Below, one piece after another: positions 16,548 to 26,274 of a stretch of DNA of 64,000 bases (positions within the stretch are counted from its first letter, which is position 1; every line of letters begins with the position of its first letter). The DNA is from Streptomyces wuyuanensis (lineage in GTDB: Bacteria > Actinomycetota > Actinomycetes > Streptomycetales > Streptomycetaceae): the NCBI RefSeq assembly GCF_900103455.1, contig NZ_FNHI01000003.1, forward strand, positions 125,894 through 189,893, given 5' to 3'. Position numbers and translations under genes: made by a program. Under the pieces are notes generated by a model. That model was given only the letters and a program-made list of their open reading frames with translations. It made no database searches and was not told the DNA's origin.

Positions 16548-18206
16548 ATGCGGCGGTGGCGGGCTCTTTTCGTCCTCGGGACGGCCCAGTTCCTCATGGT
16601 GCTGGACACCTCGGTGATGAACGTGTCGATCAGCCGTCTGGTCGAGGACTTCGACACGGAGGTCACGGCGATCCAGGCCGTGATCACTCTCTACACCCTG
16701 GTCATGGCAGCCTTCATGATCACGGGAGGGCGGCTGGGGGACGCGTTCGGGCGGCGCCGGACGTTCGCCGTGGGCCTGGCCGTCTACGGGGCGGGCTCCG
16801 CGATCACGGCGGTGGCCCCGGCGCTGTGGGTGCTGGCGGCCGGCTGGTCGGTCGTCGAGGGGCTCGGCGCCGCGCTGGTCCTGCCCGCGCTCGCCGCTCT
16901 CGTGGCGGGCGCCTACAGCGGTCGCGACCGTGCCATCGCGTACGGCGTCATCGGCGGGCTCGCGGGTGCCGGCATCGCGGTGGGACCGCTCCTCGGAGGG
17001 TGGGTGACGACCTATCTGACGTGGCGGGTGGTCTTCGCCGGTGAGGTCCTCGTGGTCCTGGCGCTGCTGTGCTGCATCCGCTGGATCGACGACCGCCCCG
17101 CCACAGGTCCCCGCGTACGGATCGACGGGCTCGGCGCCGCGCTGTCGGCCGTCGGCCTCGGGCTGGTGGTCCTGGGAGTGCTGCAGAGCAGTTCCTGGGG
17201 GTGGGTGCAGCCGCGCAACGCCCCGTTCACGGTGTTCGGCTTCTCGCCGACACTCGCCGTGATCGCCGCGGGCGCGGTGGTGCTCGCGCTGTTCCGGGCC
17301 TGGGAGCGCCGGCGGGAGGCCCGGGACCGGGACCCGCTCGTGCGGTTCTCCCTCTTCGGCATCCCCCCGCTGCGCGCGGGGCTGGCCCTGCTGCTGTGCC
17401 AGAACCTCGTGCTGCTCGGCCTGTTCTTCGTCATTCCGCTCTACCTGCAGGTCGTCCTCGGCTTCGACGCCTTCCAGACGGGCCTGAGGCTGCTGCCCGT
17501 GTCGGTCACCATGCTCGTCGCCTCGCTGAGCGGGCCGTTCCTCGGCCGGATCGCCGGCCCGAGAACGGTGGTGCGGATCGGCCTGCTCGTGCTGTTCGCG
17601 GCGGTGCTGTGGCTGCTCGCCGGGATCGAGCCGCAGATCGACGACGTGCAGTTCGCGGCGTCGATGGCCCTGCTGGGACTGGCCATGGGGCTGCTCGCCT
17701 CACAGCTCGGCAACGTGGTGCAGTCCGGAGTCGGGGAGGCGGACCGGAGCGAGGCCGGCGGTCTGCAGTACACGGCCCAGAATCTCGGGTCCTCCCTGGG
17801 GACCGCGCTCATGGGTTCCATCCTGATCGGCGCGCTGGTGGGCGTGTTCACGACGCAGATCGAGGACGACCCGCGCGTCTCGGGCGCCGCCCGGGAGCAG
17901 ACCGGCATCGCCATCGAAGCAGGCGTGAGCTTCGTCGGAACCGAGCAGGTGCGGGCCGCGGCCCTGCAGGCCGGGCTGCCGCCCGCCGAGGTGGAGGCCC
18001 TCGTGTCCTCCTACGCCGACGCGCAGCTCGGCAGCCTCAAGGCGGCGATCCTGACCGCGGCCGGGGTGACGCTCGCGGCGTACCCGTTCACCCGCCGACT
18101 GCCGGGCGGCCGGCCGGGCCGGCAGCGGAACGGCGGGGACGGAGACGGCGACCAGGGGGGAGAGGCGGAGGGAGGCAACCGCGGCGGTGTCCCGACCTCG
18201 GCGTAG
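16548..18206 (+). CDS. MFS exporter, DHA2 (EmrB/QacA) type
   Basis: A 552-aa inner-membrane H+-coupled drug-type exporter with about 14 predicted helices. Signatures: the first helix LGTAQFLMVLDTSVMNVSIS, the motif-A loop GGRLGDAFGRRRTF, and the motif-C region GLAGAGIAVGPLLGGWV. The ATG at 16548 follows GGAGGTG, better than the in-frame ATG at 16518. A periplasmic loop (VFTTQIEDDPRVSGAAREQT) before the last helix resembles DHA2 proteins found beside actinobacterial stress genes. The C-terminus is a Gly/Asp/Glu-rich tail. No TetR regulator is adjacent; substrate unknown. Confidence 0.92.
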   Translation: MRRWRALFVLGTAQFLMVLDTSVMNVSISRLVEDFDTEVTAIQAVITLYTLVMAAFMITGGRLGDAFGRRRTFAVGLAVYGAGSAITAVAPALWVLAAGWSVVEGLGAALVLPALAALVAGAYSGRDRAIAYGVIGGLAGAGIAVGPLLGGWVTTYLTWRVVFAGEVLVVLALLCCIRWIDDRPATGPRVRIDGLGAALSAVGLGLVVLGVLQSSSWGWVQPRNAPFTVFGFSPTLAVIAAGAVVLALFRAWERRREARDRDPLVRFSLFGIPPLRAGLALLLCQNLVLLGLFFVIPLYLQVVLGFDAFQTGLRLLPVSVTMLVASLSGPFLGRIAGPRTVVRIGLLVLFAAVLWLLAGIEPQIDDVQFAASMALLGLAMGLLASQLGNVVQSGVGEADRSEAGGLQYTAQNLGSSLGTALMGSILIGALVGVFTTQIEDDPRVSGAAREQTGIAIEAGVSFVGTEQVRAAALQAGLPPAEVEALVSSYADAQLGSLKAAILTAAGVTLAAYPFTRRLPGGRPGRQRNGGDGDGDQGGEAEGGNRGGVPTSA

Positions 18207-18365
18207 AGCCACCGCGCGCCCGGCCGGTGTGCGGCGACGGGACACCGGGAGGAGAACCCGGGTGCCGGGGCGGGCGGGCTGCCCGGCGGTCCGCCGGCCA
18301 CGACCGCGCCCGTCGCTCGCTGGGAGGCCGGCGAGCGGTCGCCGCGGACGCCGGCCTCCGTGCCG

Positions 18366-18836
18366 TCAGGTCGTACCGGACCCGGTGCCGCCCACCTTCA
18401 CGTCCGGACGGACGATCACCACGGGGCACGGCGCGTGCTGGCTGACCTGCTGGCTCACCGAGCCGAGGAGCATACGGGCGAACCCGCCGCGGCCCCGGGA
18501 GCCCACCACCAGGAGTTCGGCCCCCTCGGCGGCGATCAGCAGGGCCTCGGCCGGATTGCCGTGCACCAGGCGCTCGTGGACCTGGGTCTCACCGGTCTCG
18601 CCGAGGACCTTCCGCACTTCCTCCACGAGGCCGCGCTTGGCCTCCTCGGCGTCGAACTCCGTGTCGACCGCGGGGGCCGACCAGCCGTGCGCGCCCGGCA
18701 GTTCGTACGCGGCCACCGCGTCCACCGTCGCCCCGATCAGGCCGGCATGCCGGACGGCCCAGCGCAGCGCGGCGTACGACGAGGGCGAGCCGTCGACGCC
18801 CACGACCACTCGGGGAGCCGGATCGCTCGTGCTCAT
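18366..18836 (-). CDS. Universal stress protein, single UspA domain
   Basis: A 156-aa single-domain UspA protein. It begins RVVVGVDGSPSSYAALRWAV and ends with a full ATP-binding signature, VVGSRGRGGFARMLLGSVSQ (G-2x-G-9x-G-S), followed by CPVVIVRP. Of the three USPs in this window it has the most canonical nucleotide-binding loop. AGGTGG precedes the ATG. It is downstream of, and on the same strand as, the phosphoketolase gene with a 95-bp gap, so read-through is possible. Confidence 0.94.
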   Translation of the reverse strand: MSTSDPAPRVVVGVDGSPSSYAALRWAVRHAGLIGATVDAVAAYELPGAHGWSAPAVDTEFDAEEAKRGLVEEVRKVLGETGETQVHERLVHGNPAEALLIAAEGAELLVVGSRGRGGFARMLLGSVSQQVSQHAPCPVVIVRPDVKVGGTGSGTT

Positions 18837-18931
18837 GCCGTTCCACCTTTCTCGCAGACCCCGTCATCCACGCTGCGCGACCCCGCGGGGTTCCGCCACG
18901 CGAGCGCCGCCGCACGAGGGTTCCCCGGCGC

Positions 18932-21316
18932 TCAGCCGCTCCAGGCCCACTCGGCGACCTCCGGCATGTCGACGCCGTGTCCCCGGATCCAGGCGTGGTG
19001 GCGGGTGCGGGCGTCGGCCATGGACTGGCGTACGGCGACCGCACGGGCCCCGAGCCCGGGCACCCGGTCGATGACGTCCATGACCAGCCGATAGCGGTCG
19101 AGGTCGTTGCTGACGACCATGTCGAACGGTGTCGTGGTGGTGCCGAACTCCTTGTATCCGCGGACGTGCAGGTTCGCGTGGCCGGCCCGGCGGTAGGCGA
19201 GCCGGTGCACCAGCCACGGATAGCCGTGGTAGGCGAAGATCACGGGCTTGTCCCGGGTGAAGACGGCGTCGTACTCGAAGTCGGGCATTCCGTGGGGGTG
19301 CTCCTCCTTCGGCATCAGGCGCGTCATGTCGACGACGTTGACGACCCTGAGGACGAGCTCGGGCAGGTTGCTGCGCAGCAGCTCGGCGGCGGCGAGGGCC
19401 TCCTGGGTGGGGACGTCCCCGGCGCAGGCCAGCACCGCGTGCGGCTCGCATTCCCCCGTCTCCGTACCGGCCCACTCCCACACCCCGACACCGCGGGCGC
19501 AGTGGGCGCGCGCCTCGTCGATGCCGAGCCAGTCGAAGCAGGGCTGCTTGCCGGCGACGACGACGTTCACGTAGTCACGGCTGCGCAGCGCGTGGTCGGC
19601 GACGGCGAGGAGGGTGTTCGTGTCCGGCGGCAGGTAGACGCGGACGACCTCGGGGCTCTTGTTGAGTACGTGGTCGACGAATCCCGGGTCCTGGTGCGAG
19701 AAGCCGTTGTGGTCCTGGCGCCAGACGTGCGAGGTCAGCAGGTAGTTGAGGGAGGCGACCGGGGCGCGCCAGTGCAGTCGCCGGGAGGTCCTGAGCCATT
19801 TGATGTGCTGGTTGACCATCGAGTCGACGATGTGGACGAAGGCCTCGTAGCAGGAGAACAGCCCGTGGCGGCCGGTGAGGAGATAGCCCTCCAGCCAGCC
19901 CTGGCAACAGTGCTCGGAGAGGATCTCCATGACGCGGCCGTCGCGCGCCAGGTGTTCGTCGGTGGGCAGGATTTCGGCCTGCCATGCCTTGCCGCTGGCG
20001 TCGAACACCGCGTCGAGCCGGTTGGACGCGGTCTCGTCCGGGCCGACCAGACGGAAGTCTCGGCGGTTCCCGGTGTCCTTCATGATCTGCGCGAGCAGTT
20101 GCCCGAGTACCCGGGTGGGCTCGTGCATGGTCGAGCCCGGCTTGTCGACGGGGACCGCGAAGCGCTCGAGCGGGGCGATGGGCAGTTCGCGCAGCAGGAG
20201 CCCGCCGTTCGCGTGCGGGGTGGCGCCCAGCCTGCGGTCGCCCTCGGGGACGCAGGCGAGGACCCGGGCGCGCGGCCTGCCCTGCTCGTCGAAGAGCTCG
20301 CCGGGACGGTACGAGCGCAGCCACTTTTCCAGTTGCCGCAGGTGGCGGGGGTCGTCACGGACGCCGGGGAGTGGCACCTGATGGGCGCGCCATGTGCCTT
20401 CGACGGGGTGGCCGTCGACTTCGGCGGGGCCCGTCCAGCCCTTGGGGGTACGCAGGACGATCACGGGCCAGCGGGGCCGGTCGGTCCTGCCGGCGTCCCG
20501 GGCCTCGTGCTGGAAGGCGGCGATCCGGTCCAGGGCCTCGTCCATGGCGGCGGCCATGGCCCGGTGCACCTCCATGGGCTTGTCGCCGGTCACGTGGAGG
20601 GGTTCGTGTCCGTAGCCGCGCAGCAGCGCGTCGAGTTCCTCTTCCGGGAGCCGGGCCGGGATCGTCGGATTGGCGATCTTGTAGCCGTTGAGGTGGAGGA
20701 TGGGCAGCACGGCGCCGTCGTGGACCGGGTCGAGGAGCTTGTTGGAGTGCCAGGAGGCGGCGAGGGGGCCGGTCTCCGCCTCGCCGTCGCCGATGACGCA
20801 GGCGACGACGAGACCGGGGTTGTCGAGGGCGGCTCCGTAAGCGTGGCTGAGGGAGTAGCCCAGCTCGCCGCCCTCGTGGATGGACCCTGGTGTCTCGGGG
20901 GCGACATGGCTGGGGACGCCGCCGGGGAAGGAGAACTGGCGGAAGAACCGGTCCATGCCCTCCTCGTCGCGGCTCACGTCCGGATAGGTCTCGCTGTAGC
21001 TGCCCTCGAGCCAGGAGTTGGCGAGCACGGCGGGCCCGCCGTGACCGGGGCCCCAGATCGCCAGGGCCGACAGGTCGCGGGCCTTGATCACCCGGTTGAG
21101 GTGGGTGTGGACGAGGTTGAGTCCCGGACAGGTGCCCCAGTGGCCCAGCAGCCGGGGCTTGATGTGTTCCGGGCGCAGGGGCTCCCGCAGCATCGCGTTG
21201 CTCATCAGGTAGATCTGGCCCGCCGAGAGGTAGTTCGCCGCCCGCCAGTGCGCGTCCAGGTCGGCGAGTTCCTCCCGGCTCAGCGCCGTCCGGCCGTGAC
21301 GCTTGCCCTTGAGCAT
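18932..21316 (-). CDS. xfp: Phosphoketolase (xylulose-5-P / fructose-6-P)
   Basis: A 794-aa thiamine-diphosphate enzyme that phosphorolytically splits xylulose-5-phosphate (often also fructose-6-phosphate) to acetyl phosphate. Signatures: N-terminal [20 protein letters not shown], ThDP/Mg-binding [34 protein letters not shown], and the central [20 protein letters not shown] with [12 protein letters not shown]. Length matches the family (about 790-825 aa). The ATG at 21316 has GGAGGT upstream; a longer frame to 22792 is an artefact. In the stress island it would give redox-neutral acetyl-P/ATP from sugar phosphates when respiration is limited. No acetate kinase gene is adjacent. Confidence 0.96.
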   Translation of the reverse strand: MLKGKRHGRTALSREELADLDAHWRAANYLSAGQIYLMSNAMLREPLRPEHIKPRLLGHWGTCPGLNLVHTHLNRVIKARDLSALAIWGPGHGGPAVLANSWLEGSYSETYPDVSRDEEGMDRFFRQFSFPGGVPSHVAPETPGSIHEGGELGYSLSHAYGAALDNPGLVVACVIGDGEAETGPLAASWHSNKLLDPVHDGAVLPILHLNGYKIANPTIPARLPEEELDALLRGYGHEPLHVTGDKPMEVHRAMAAAMDEALDRIAAFQHEARDAGRTDRPRWPVIVLRTPKGWTGPAEVDGHPVEGTWRAHQVPLPGVRDDPRHLRQLEKWLRSYRPGELFDEQGRPRARVLACVPEGDRRLGATPHANGGLLLRELPIAPLERFAVPVDKPGSTMHEPTRVLGQLLAQIMKDTGNRRDFRLVGPDETASNRLDAVFDASGKAWQAEILPTDEHLARDGRVMEILSEHCCQGWLEGYLLTGRHGLFSCYEAFVHIVDSMVNQHIKWLRTSRRLHWRAPVASLNYLLTSHVWRQDHNGFSHQDPGFVDHVLNKSPEVVRVYLPPDTNTLLAVADHALRSRDYVNVVVAGKQPCFDWLGIDEARAHCARGVGVWEWAGTETGECEPHAVLACAGDVPTQEALAAAELLRSNLPELVLRVVNVVDMTRLMPKEEHPHGMPDFEYDAVFTRDKPVIFAYHGYPWLVHRLAYRRAGHANLHVRGYKEFGTTTTPFDMVVSNDLDRYRLVMDVIDRVPGLGARAVAVRQSMADARTRHHAWIRGHGVDMPEVAEWAWSG

Positions 21317-21513
21317 GGAAACCTCCGAAACGTCGTCGCTTGTCGGTCGGGGACCGGCCTCCGGAGGGGCGCCCTCGCGCCCCGCGTCGAGCGGCCACTC
21401 GGAACACCTTCCCGCTCGCGGCCGAATAGTCGTGCCGTACGGAAGGGTTTGGGCCGGGCAGGTGTCGAACAGCCGGGCGCCCGGGCGGGTGGTGCGCGCG
21501 ACCGGGGGGCGGC

Positions 21514-22800
21514 TCACACCCGGGCCGCCGCCCTCAGATCGTGGTCGAAGGCCCGGATGTCGTCCTCCGTGAGCGTGGTGCGGGTCTGCGCCACCGCCCG
21601 CAGGTAGTCGTCGGTGAGCCCGCCCCGCGCCCCGCCGGACGGCGAGCCGTCGGCGAGATGCCGCTCGAAGGCGCTCTGGGCGGCGGTGCGCGCCGCGTAC
21701 TCGATGTCGGCCGGGGTGAACCGGTCGCTCACGGCGACCAGCGCCTCGATGTCGACGCCGGGCAGCCTGTCGGGGCCGATGTAGCGCGTCCATATGGCCC
21801 GCCGGGCGTCGGCGTCGGGCGGTCCGACCGGAATCAGGTAGTCGAACCGTCCGGGCCGCAGGAAGGCGGGGTCCAGGCTGCGGACCGCGTTGGTGGCGCA
21901 GATGAGGAGCCTGCGCTCGCCGCGCCGGAACTGCGGGATGAGCTTGAGGAGCTCGTTGGTCACCCGGTGGGCGAGCGTGGCGGGGTCGCGGCGCTCGGAG
22001 GCGATCTCCTCCGCCTCGTCGAAGAACAGGACCACCCGGTCGAGATGGGCCACCCGGGAGAACAGCTGGCGCAGGCCGGCCGCCACGCCGTGCGGATCGG
22101 TGGCGAGCTGGTACGGGAACACCTCGATGAAGGCCCACCGCAGCCGCGAGGCCACCGCGCGCGCGAAGGTGGTCTTGCCCGTGCCCGGCGGGCCGAACAG
22201 GACGACGGCGCGCGGCGGCACCAGCTGGAAGCGCTCCGCGGCGTCCGGGTGCTCCAGCGGCAGCACCAGTCTCCGCTCGATCAGCGTCTTCTCCGCGTCC
22301 ATGCCCGCGATGTGGTGCCACAGCCCCGACTCCGGGACGGAACCGCCCAGCTGATCGAGGATGGTCGCCTCGGCCGAGTCGGCGGACAGCACCTTCTCGA
22401 AGTAGCTCAGGTCGGGCCGCTGGGTGTAGCCGGAGTTGAGGAAGGCACGCTCGCCGACCTCCCCCTCGGGCAGCAGGGCCCCGATGCGCCGCACACCCGC
22501 CTGGGAGAGGCGCTCCTCCAGGCCGGCGAGCAGCGCTGAGCCGATGCCGTGCCGTCGCCACTCGCGGGCGATGGCCAGCCGGAGGACCCAGGCCCGCTCC
22601 TGGGCCGTCGAGGACACCGCAGCGCCCACGATCCGGTCCCCCACCGCGGCGACCACGGCGGGGGCGTCCGTCCGTATGGCGCTCACCACCTCGGCCAGCG
22701 TCACGGCAGGGTCGGAGGGCGTGTCCCGTGCTTCCTCCCAGATGCGCACCACCTGGTCGAGATCGCCGTCCTCCAGGTCCCTGACCCGCCATGGAGCCAT
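21514..22800 (-). CDS. GNAT acetyltransferase - AAA+ ATPase fusion
   Basis: A 428-aa two-domain protein. Residues 4-125 are a GNAT N-acetyltransferase: the acetyl-CoA loop is [20 protein letters not shown], followed by [20 protein letters not shown]. Residues 155-428 are an AAA+ ATPase: Walker A GPPGTGKT at 203-210, Walker B VLFFDE at 257-262, sensor-1 Asn304 in CATN, and arginine-finger region RPGRFD at 315-320. ATG at 22800 is preferred to GTG at 22809 because GAGGTG is correctly spaced for it. The AAA domain may couple ATP hydrolysis to presenting or remodelling the acetylation target. It lies upstream of phosphoketolase on the same strand. Confidence 0.88.
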   Translation of the reverse strand: MAPWRVRDLEDGDLDQVVRIWEEARDTPSDPAVTLAEVVSAIRTDAPAVVAAVGDRIVGAAVSSTAQERAWVLRLAIAREWRRHGIGSALLAGLEERLSQAGVRRIGALLPEGEVGERAFLNSGYTQRPDLSYFEKVLSADSAEATILDQLGGSVPESGLWHHIAGMDAEKTLIERRLVLPLEHPDAAERFQLVPPRAVVLFGPPGTGKTTFARAVASRLRWAFIEVFPYQLATDPHGVAAGLRQLFSRVAHLDRVVLFFDEAEEIASERRDPATLAHRVTNELLKLIPQFRRGERRLLICATNAVRSLDPAFLRPGRFDYLIPVGPPDADARRAIWTRYIGPDRLPGVDIEALVAVSDRFTPADIEYAARTAAQSAFERHLADGSPSGGARGGLTDDYLRAVAQTRTTLTEDDIRAFDHDLRAAARV

Positions 22801-22843
22801 GACACTCACCTCACCGGCCCATTCTCACCCGGCGGGCGCGGGC

Positions 22844-24679
22844 TCACCGCTCCAGATGCGCCTCGGTGACGGCCAGCGCGGCGGCCATGATGCTCAGCTG
22901 CGGGTTCACCTCGGGGCAGCCGGGCAGCACGGATGCGTCGGCCACGAGCACGCCCGCGACGCCCCGCAGCCGTCCGGTGGCGTCGGCCGGGGAGCGTTCC
23001 GGATCGGATCCCGCCGCGACCGTGCCGGTGGGGTGGTAAGCGGACAGGTGCAGCTTCCGGGGCCCCGCGGCGGCGAGGACGGCGTCCAGTTCGCCGAGGT
23101 CGCGGGCGCGCGGCGCGGTGGGGATGCCGGTGAGTACCTCACGGGCACCCGCCGCGAACAGGATCTCCCCCATGGCTCTTGCCGCGCGCATCAGCCGGTC
23201 GCCGTCCCTGCGGTCCAGGTCGTAGCGCAGCAGGGTGCGGTCACGGCCCTGCACCCGGCCCGAGGGCCGGTCGGCGATCATCGCGCCCAGGGTGGCGAGC
23301 CGGTCGGCGTCCTCCAGTTCGCGGCGCAGCTCGGCGCCGAGTCCCGGCAGTACGAAGGACCCCATGCCGGGCGGGGTCGCGGTCGCCTCGATGAGCACCC
23401 CGCCGTCGTGGTGTTCCTCCACGCCGACGCTCTGCAGCACGCCCTCCCATGCCGTCACGGGCTCGTCGAAGCGCCCGGCGACGCTGGTGGCGGGATGGAC
23501 GCTGAGGTTGCGGCCGAGCCGAGGATGTCCGCCGAGGCCGGACCGCCGCAGCAGGGGCGGCGACTGGAGGGCGCCGGCGGCGACGACGACCAGCGGGGCG
23601 AGGATCTCGAACTCGCCGCCGCCCTCGCGGCGCACCCGGACTCCGGCGGCGACGGGCCCGCCGGGGCGGTCCGGGTCCACGAGGATGCGCCGCACCCGCG
23701 CCCCGGTGACGATGCGCGCCCCGGCGGCGCAGGCGTCGGGCAGTACCGCGAGCTGCACGCTCTGCTTGGCCCCGGTCGGGCAGCCGACGACGCACTGGCA
23801 GGAACCCAGGCAGCCGGGCGCGTTGCGCCGCAGCGGCGCGGCCCGCCAGCCGAGGTGCTCGGCACCCGCGAGGGCGATCCGGCCGTTGCGGCCGAGGACG
23901 TCGAGCGGCTGGGCCGCGACGTTCAGGGTGCGCTCGGTCTCGTCGAGGTACGGGCCGAGGCGTTCGGCGAGGACGAAGCCGAAGTCCTTGGTCCAGCGTT
24001 CGACGACGTGGTCCGGGGTGCGGTAGCAGGTTCCCGAGTTGACGACCGTGGTGCCGCCGACGGCCCGGCCGACCGGCAGCAGCAGCGGCGGCCGGCCGAG
24101 GGCCACGGTGGCGCCCCCGTCGCGGTAGAGCTCGGCGAACCGTTCGAGCGGGGCGCGCCCGGCGAAGGAGGCGGTGGAGTGGTGCCGGCCCTCCTCCAGG
24201 ACGACGACGTCGAGCCCGGCGCGGGCGAGCGTCCGCCCGGCCATCGCACCACCGGCGCCGGAGCCCACGACCACGGCGTCGGCGGTGGAGCGGTCGGGCC
24301 ACTCCCCGGCGGGGGTGCAGTCGAGCGGCGGGTCCGTCCGTACGGGCCGCGGGGCCCGCCGCGGCCGCTGGAGCATGTGTTCCGTGCCGGCGGCGAGCAG
24401 GACGGGCACCTTGAGCACGTCGAGCAGGGGCAGGAGCGCGGGGCGAGCGGCGAGCGAGGCCAGGACGGACTCCCGTTCACCGGTGGTGAGGGCGGCGAGG
24501 CCGCGGCCGGTGCGCACGACCGCGTAGGCGTCGAGGGCCCGGGCGGCGGAGCGCACTCCGGCGCGCGCGGGCAGGGGCATCGAGTCGAGCACGGCGTCCA
24601 GCCGTGCGGGGACCCGGGACGGCCAGCCGGCGGTGCCGTCGTCGGCGATGAGGGAGGCGACGAAGCCGGTGAGGTTCAT
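22844..24679 (-). CDS. GMC-type FAD oxidoreductase
   Basis: A 611-aa oxidoreductase with a helical N-terminal region of about 130 residues, then the FAD Rossmann motif DAVVVGSGAGGAMAGRTLAR, the GMC segment PVGRAVGGTTVVNSGTCYR, a cysteine-rich stretch CLGSCQCVVGCPTGAKQS, and the C-terminal active-site region KLHLSAYHPTGT...EVNPQLSIMAAALAV. The Cys-rich insert and long N-terminus are typical of the large actinobacterial and plant-type GMC alcohol/sterol oxidases. Its ATG overlaps the stop of the upstream gene by 4 bp (ATGA), so the two are translationally coupled. Substrate is unknown; a lipid-like or terpenoid alcohol is plausible given the partner. Confidence 0.9.
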   Translation of the reverse strand: MNLTGFVASLIADDGTAGWPSRVPARLDAVLDSMPLPARAGVRSAARALDAYAVVRTGRGLAALTTGERESVLASLAARPALLPLLDVLKVPVLLAAGTEHMLQRPRRAPRPVRTDPPLDCTPAGEWPDRSTADAVVVGSGAGGAMAGRTLARAGLDVVVLEEGRHHSTASFAGRAPLERFAELYRDGGATVALGRPPLLLPVGRAVGGTTVVNSGTCYRTPDHVVERWTKDFGFVLAERLGPYLDETERTLNVAAQPLDVLGRNGRIALAGAEHLGWRAAPLRRNAPGCLGSCQCVVGCPTGAKQSVQLAVLPDACAAGARIVTGARVRRILVDPDRPGGPVAAGVRVRREGGGEFEILAPLVVVAAGALQSPPLLRRSGLGGHPRLGRNLSVHPATSVAGRFDEPVTAWEGVLQSVGVEEHHDGGVLIEATATPPGMGSFVLPGLGAELRRELEDADRLATLGAMIADRPSGRVQGRDRTLLRYDLDRRDGDRLMRAARAMGEILFAAGAREVLTGIPTAPRARDLGELDAVLAAAGPRKLHLSAYHPTGTVAAGSDPERSPADATGRLRGVAGVLVADASVLPGCPEVNPQLSIMAAALAVTEAHLER

Positions 24680-26274
24680 CGGGTGCCCACTTCCGCGTGG
24701 GCGGTGCCGTCCAGGGTCCACTCGGCCTCGGTGCGCCAGCCGCCGAACCACCAGCGCTCCAGCAGGACGTGGGCGTCGGCGCGTTCGCTGTTGCGGCAGA
24801 CGGCGGGAGAGCCGTCCGGATCGGTGTAGTCGAGCGCGAGGGTGCGGTCCTCGGGCTGGGTGACCTCGACCCGGATCCGGTGCAGCCCCGCCCGCCCGCT
24901 GACGGTCCAGACGGGCAGCCCGACGGCGGCGCGGAACCGCCCCAGCCCGGCCCAGCCGACGGCCGATCGCTCCGCGCGCCGGGGCCAGTCGCGCGTCCCC
25001 CGGCGCAGCCGCAGGAAGACCAGGGGTGGAAGTCCGCGCAGCCCGGGCCGCATGGAGACCGCGGCGACGATCTCCAGTACGTCCCCGTCGCCCAGGTCCG
25101 CGTGCAGCCAGGCCCATCGGCGGGCGTTGCCGTGCCCGTAGATCCGGGCGGAGGCGCCGGGTGCGGCGGTCGGCGTGAGGGTGGTGTCGTCGTACGAGAA
25201 CGTCCCGCCGTACGAGGCACGCGCGGCGGGGAGGATCTGTGCGGCGGGGAGCAGGGGCCTGCGCCAGGACCATCGGGGGAAGGTGAACAGCGGTGCGTCC
25301 ACGCCCTGTTCGGTGAGGTCCCAGCGCAGTGCGCCGGCCGAACCGGTCAGGCGGCCGGGGACGGCCTCGACGCCTTCGGCCGTGAAGCCCGTCCTGCCGG
25401 GCGTCCACTCGGCCGGGCCGAAGCGGGCGTGGCGCACCGGTCCGTCCTTGGGGAACACCGCGGCCCAGCCGTGGGCGTACGGCTCGGATCCGTCGGCGGG
25501 CGCGGTGAGTTCGTGGTGCAGCCACAGTCCGGTGCCGCTCTCCGGGTCGGTGAGCGTCGTGTACCAGACCTCGGTGCGTCCCGGCTCGCCCTTCCACCGG
25601 GGCGTCATCAGCGTCTCGGCGCCCTCGGCGGCGCGGGGGAAGCGGAAGCTCGCGAGGAAGGGCGCGAGTCCCGTGGCCACCGGGAATCGCAACGTGCCCC
25701 GCCCGGCCCGCTCGCCGTTCTCGTAGAGGGTGAAGGGCAGGACCGTCATGGAGGCGACCGGCCTGCGCGGAGTGACGGACTTCCAGCCGTCGAGCGTGAA
25801 CCGGCGGCCGTCGGCGGTGAACGAGATCCGGTAGCGGATGCGGCGCCGGGCGAGCGGCGATATCTCCAACTCGCCTGCGGCGTCCGCGTCGTCGGCCCAT
25901 CCGGCGACGCGGATCCGGCCGCTCGCCCGGGCCGCGGTGGTACCGAGCGGACGCAGGACGCGGTCCGTCGTCACCCGCAGGTCGAGGCGGACCCGGCGGG
26001 CGTGGTCCTCACCGTCGAGCCGGACGGTGCCGAGCATGGTCTCGTCGAACACGGTGCCGCGCCGGCCCGCGCCACCGGGCGCGCTCCGGGCGGTGGCCGA
26101 GGGTGCGGCGCCGACGGCGGCAGCCCCCGTCGTGTCCGCCTCCACGGTGTCGGCGTCCGGATGCGTGCCCGAGCCCGCGAACCGGTCCGTGGCCGCGCTC
26201 CCGGCCGGGCCGGAGCTGCTCACCCCCCGGTTCGCGCCCGGGCCGGTGCCCGCGTCGCTCCCGCTCGTGCTCAT
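24676..26274 (-). CDS. GMC-operon partner, lipocalin/CrtC-like beta-barrel protein
   Basis: A 532-aa protein of no assigned function. Residues 1-75 are a low-complexity Ala/Gly/Thr linker. Residues 75-200 contain RIRVAGWADDADAAGELEIS and TADGRRFTLDGWKSVT. Residues 260-500 carry WLHHELTAPADGSEPYAHGW, SYGGTFSYDDTTLTP and GHGNARRWAWLHADLGDGD, which resemble the tandem lipocalin-like barrels of the AttH/CrtC/tocopherol-cyclase-like group. It sits between and overlaps (ATGA, both ends) the GntR regulator and the GMC oxidoreductase, so it is almost certainly a functional partner, perhaps binding or hydrating the same hydrophobic substrate. The family assignment is by motif resemblance only. Confidence 0.72.
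   Translation of the reverse strand: MSTSGSDAGTGPGANRGVSSSGPAGSAATDRFAGSGTHPDADTVEADTTGAAAVGAAPSATARSAPGGAGRRGTVFDETMLGTVRLDGEDHARRVRLDLRVTTDRVLRPLGTTAARASGRIRVAGWADDADAAGELEISPLARRRIRYRISFTADGRRFTLDGWKSVTPRRPVASMTVLPFTLYENGERAGRGTLRFPVATGLAPFLASFRFPRAAEGAETLMTPRWKGEPGRTEVWYTTLTDPESGTGLWLHHELTAPADGSEPYAHGWAAVFPKDGPVRHARFGPAEWTPGRTGFTAEGVEAVPGRLTGSAGALRWDLTEQGVDAPLFTFPRWSWRRPLLPAAQILPAARASYGGTFSYDDTTLTPTAAPGASARIYGHGNARRWAWLHADLGDGDVLEIVAAVSMRPGLRGLPPLVFLRLRRGTRDWPRRAERSAVGWAGLGRFRAAVGLPVWTVSGRAGLHRIRVEVTQPEDRTLALDYTDPDGSPAVCRNSERADAHVLLERWWFGGWRTEAEWTLDGTAHAEVGTR

Noticed and set aside
18977-21607. 876-aa forward open frame opposite phosphoketolase
   Set aside because: It is the exact antisense of a strongly conserved enzyme, with composition typical of antisense frames.
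18932-22792. Single 1286-aa fusion of a GNAT-AAA-antiframe region with phosphoketolase
   Set aside because: The frame upstream of 21316 is out of phase with the real GNAT-AAA gene; phosphoketolase has its own ATG and ribosome site.
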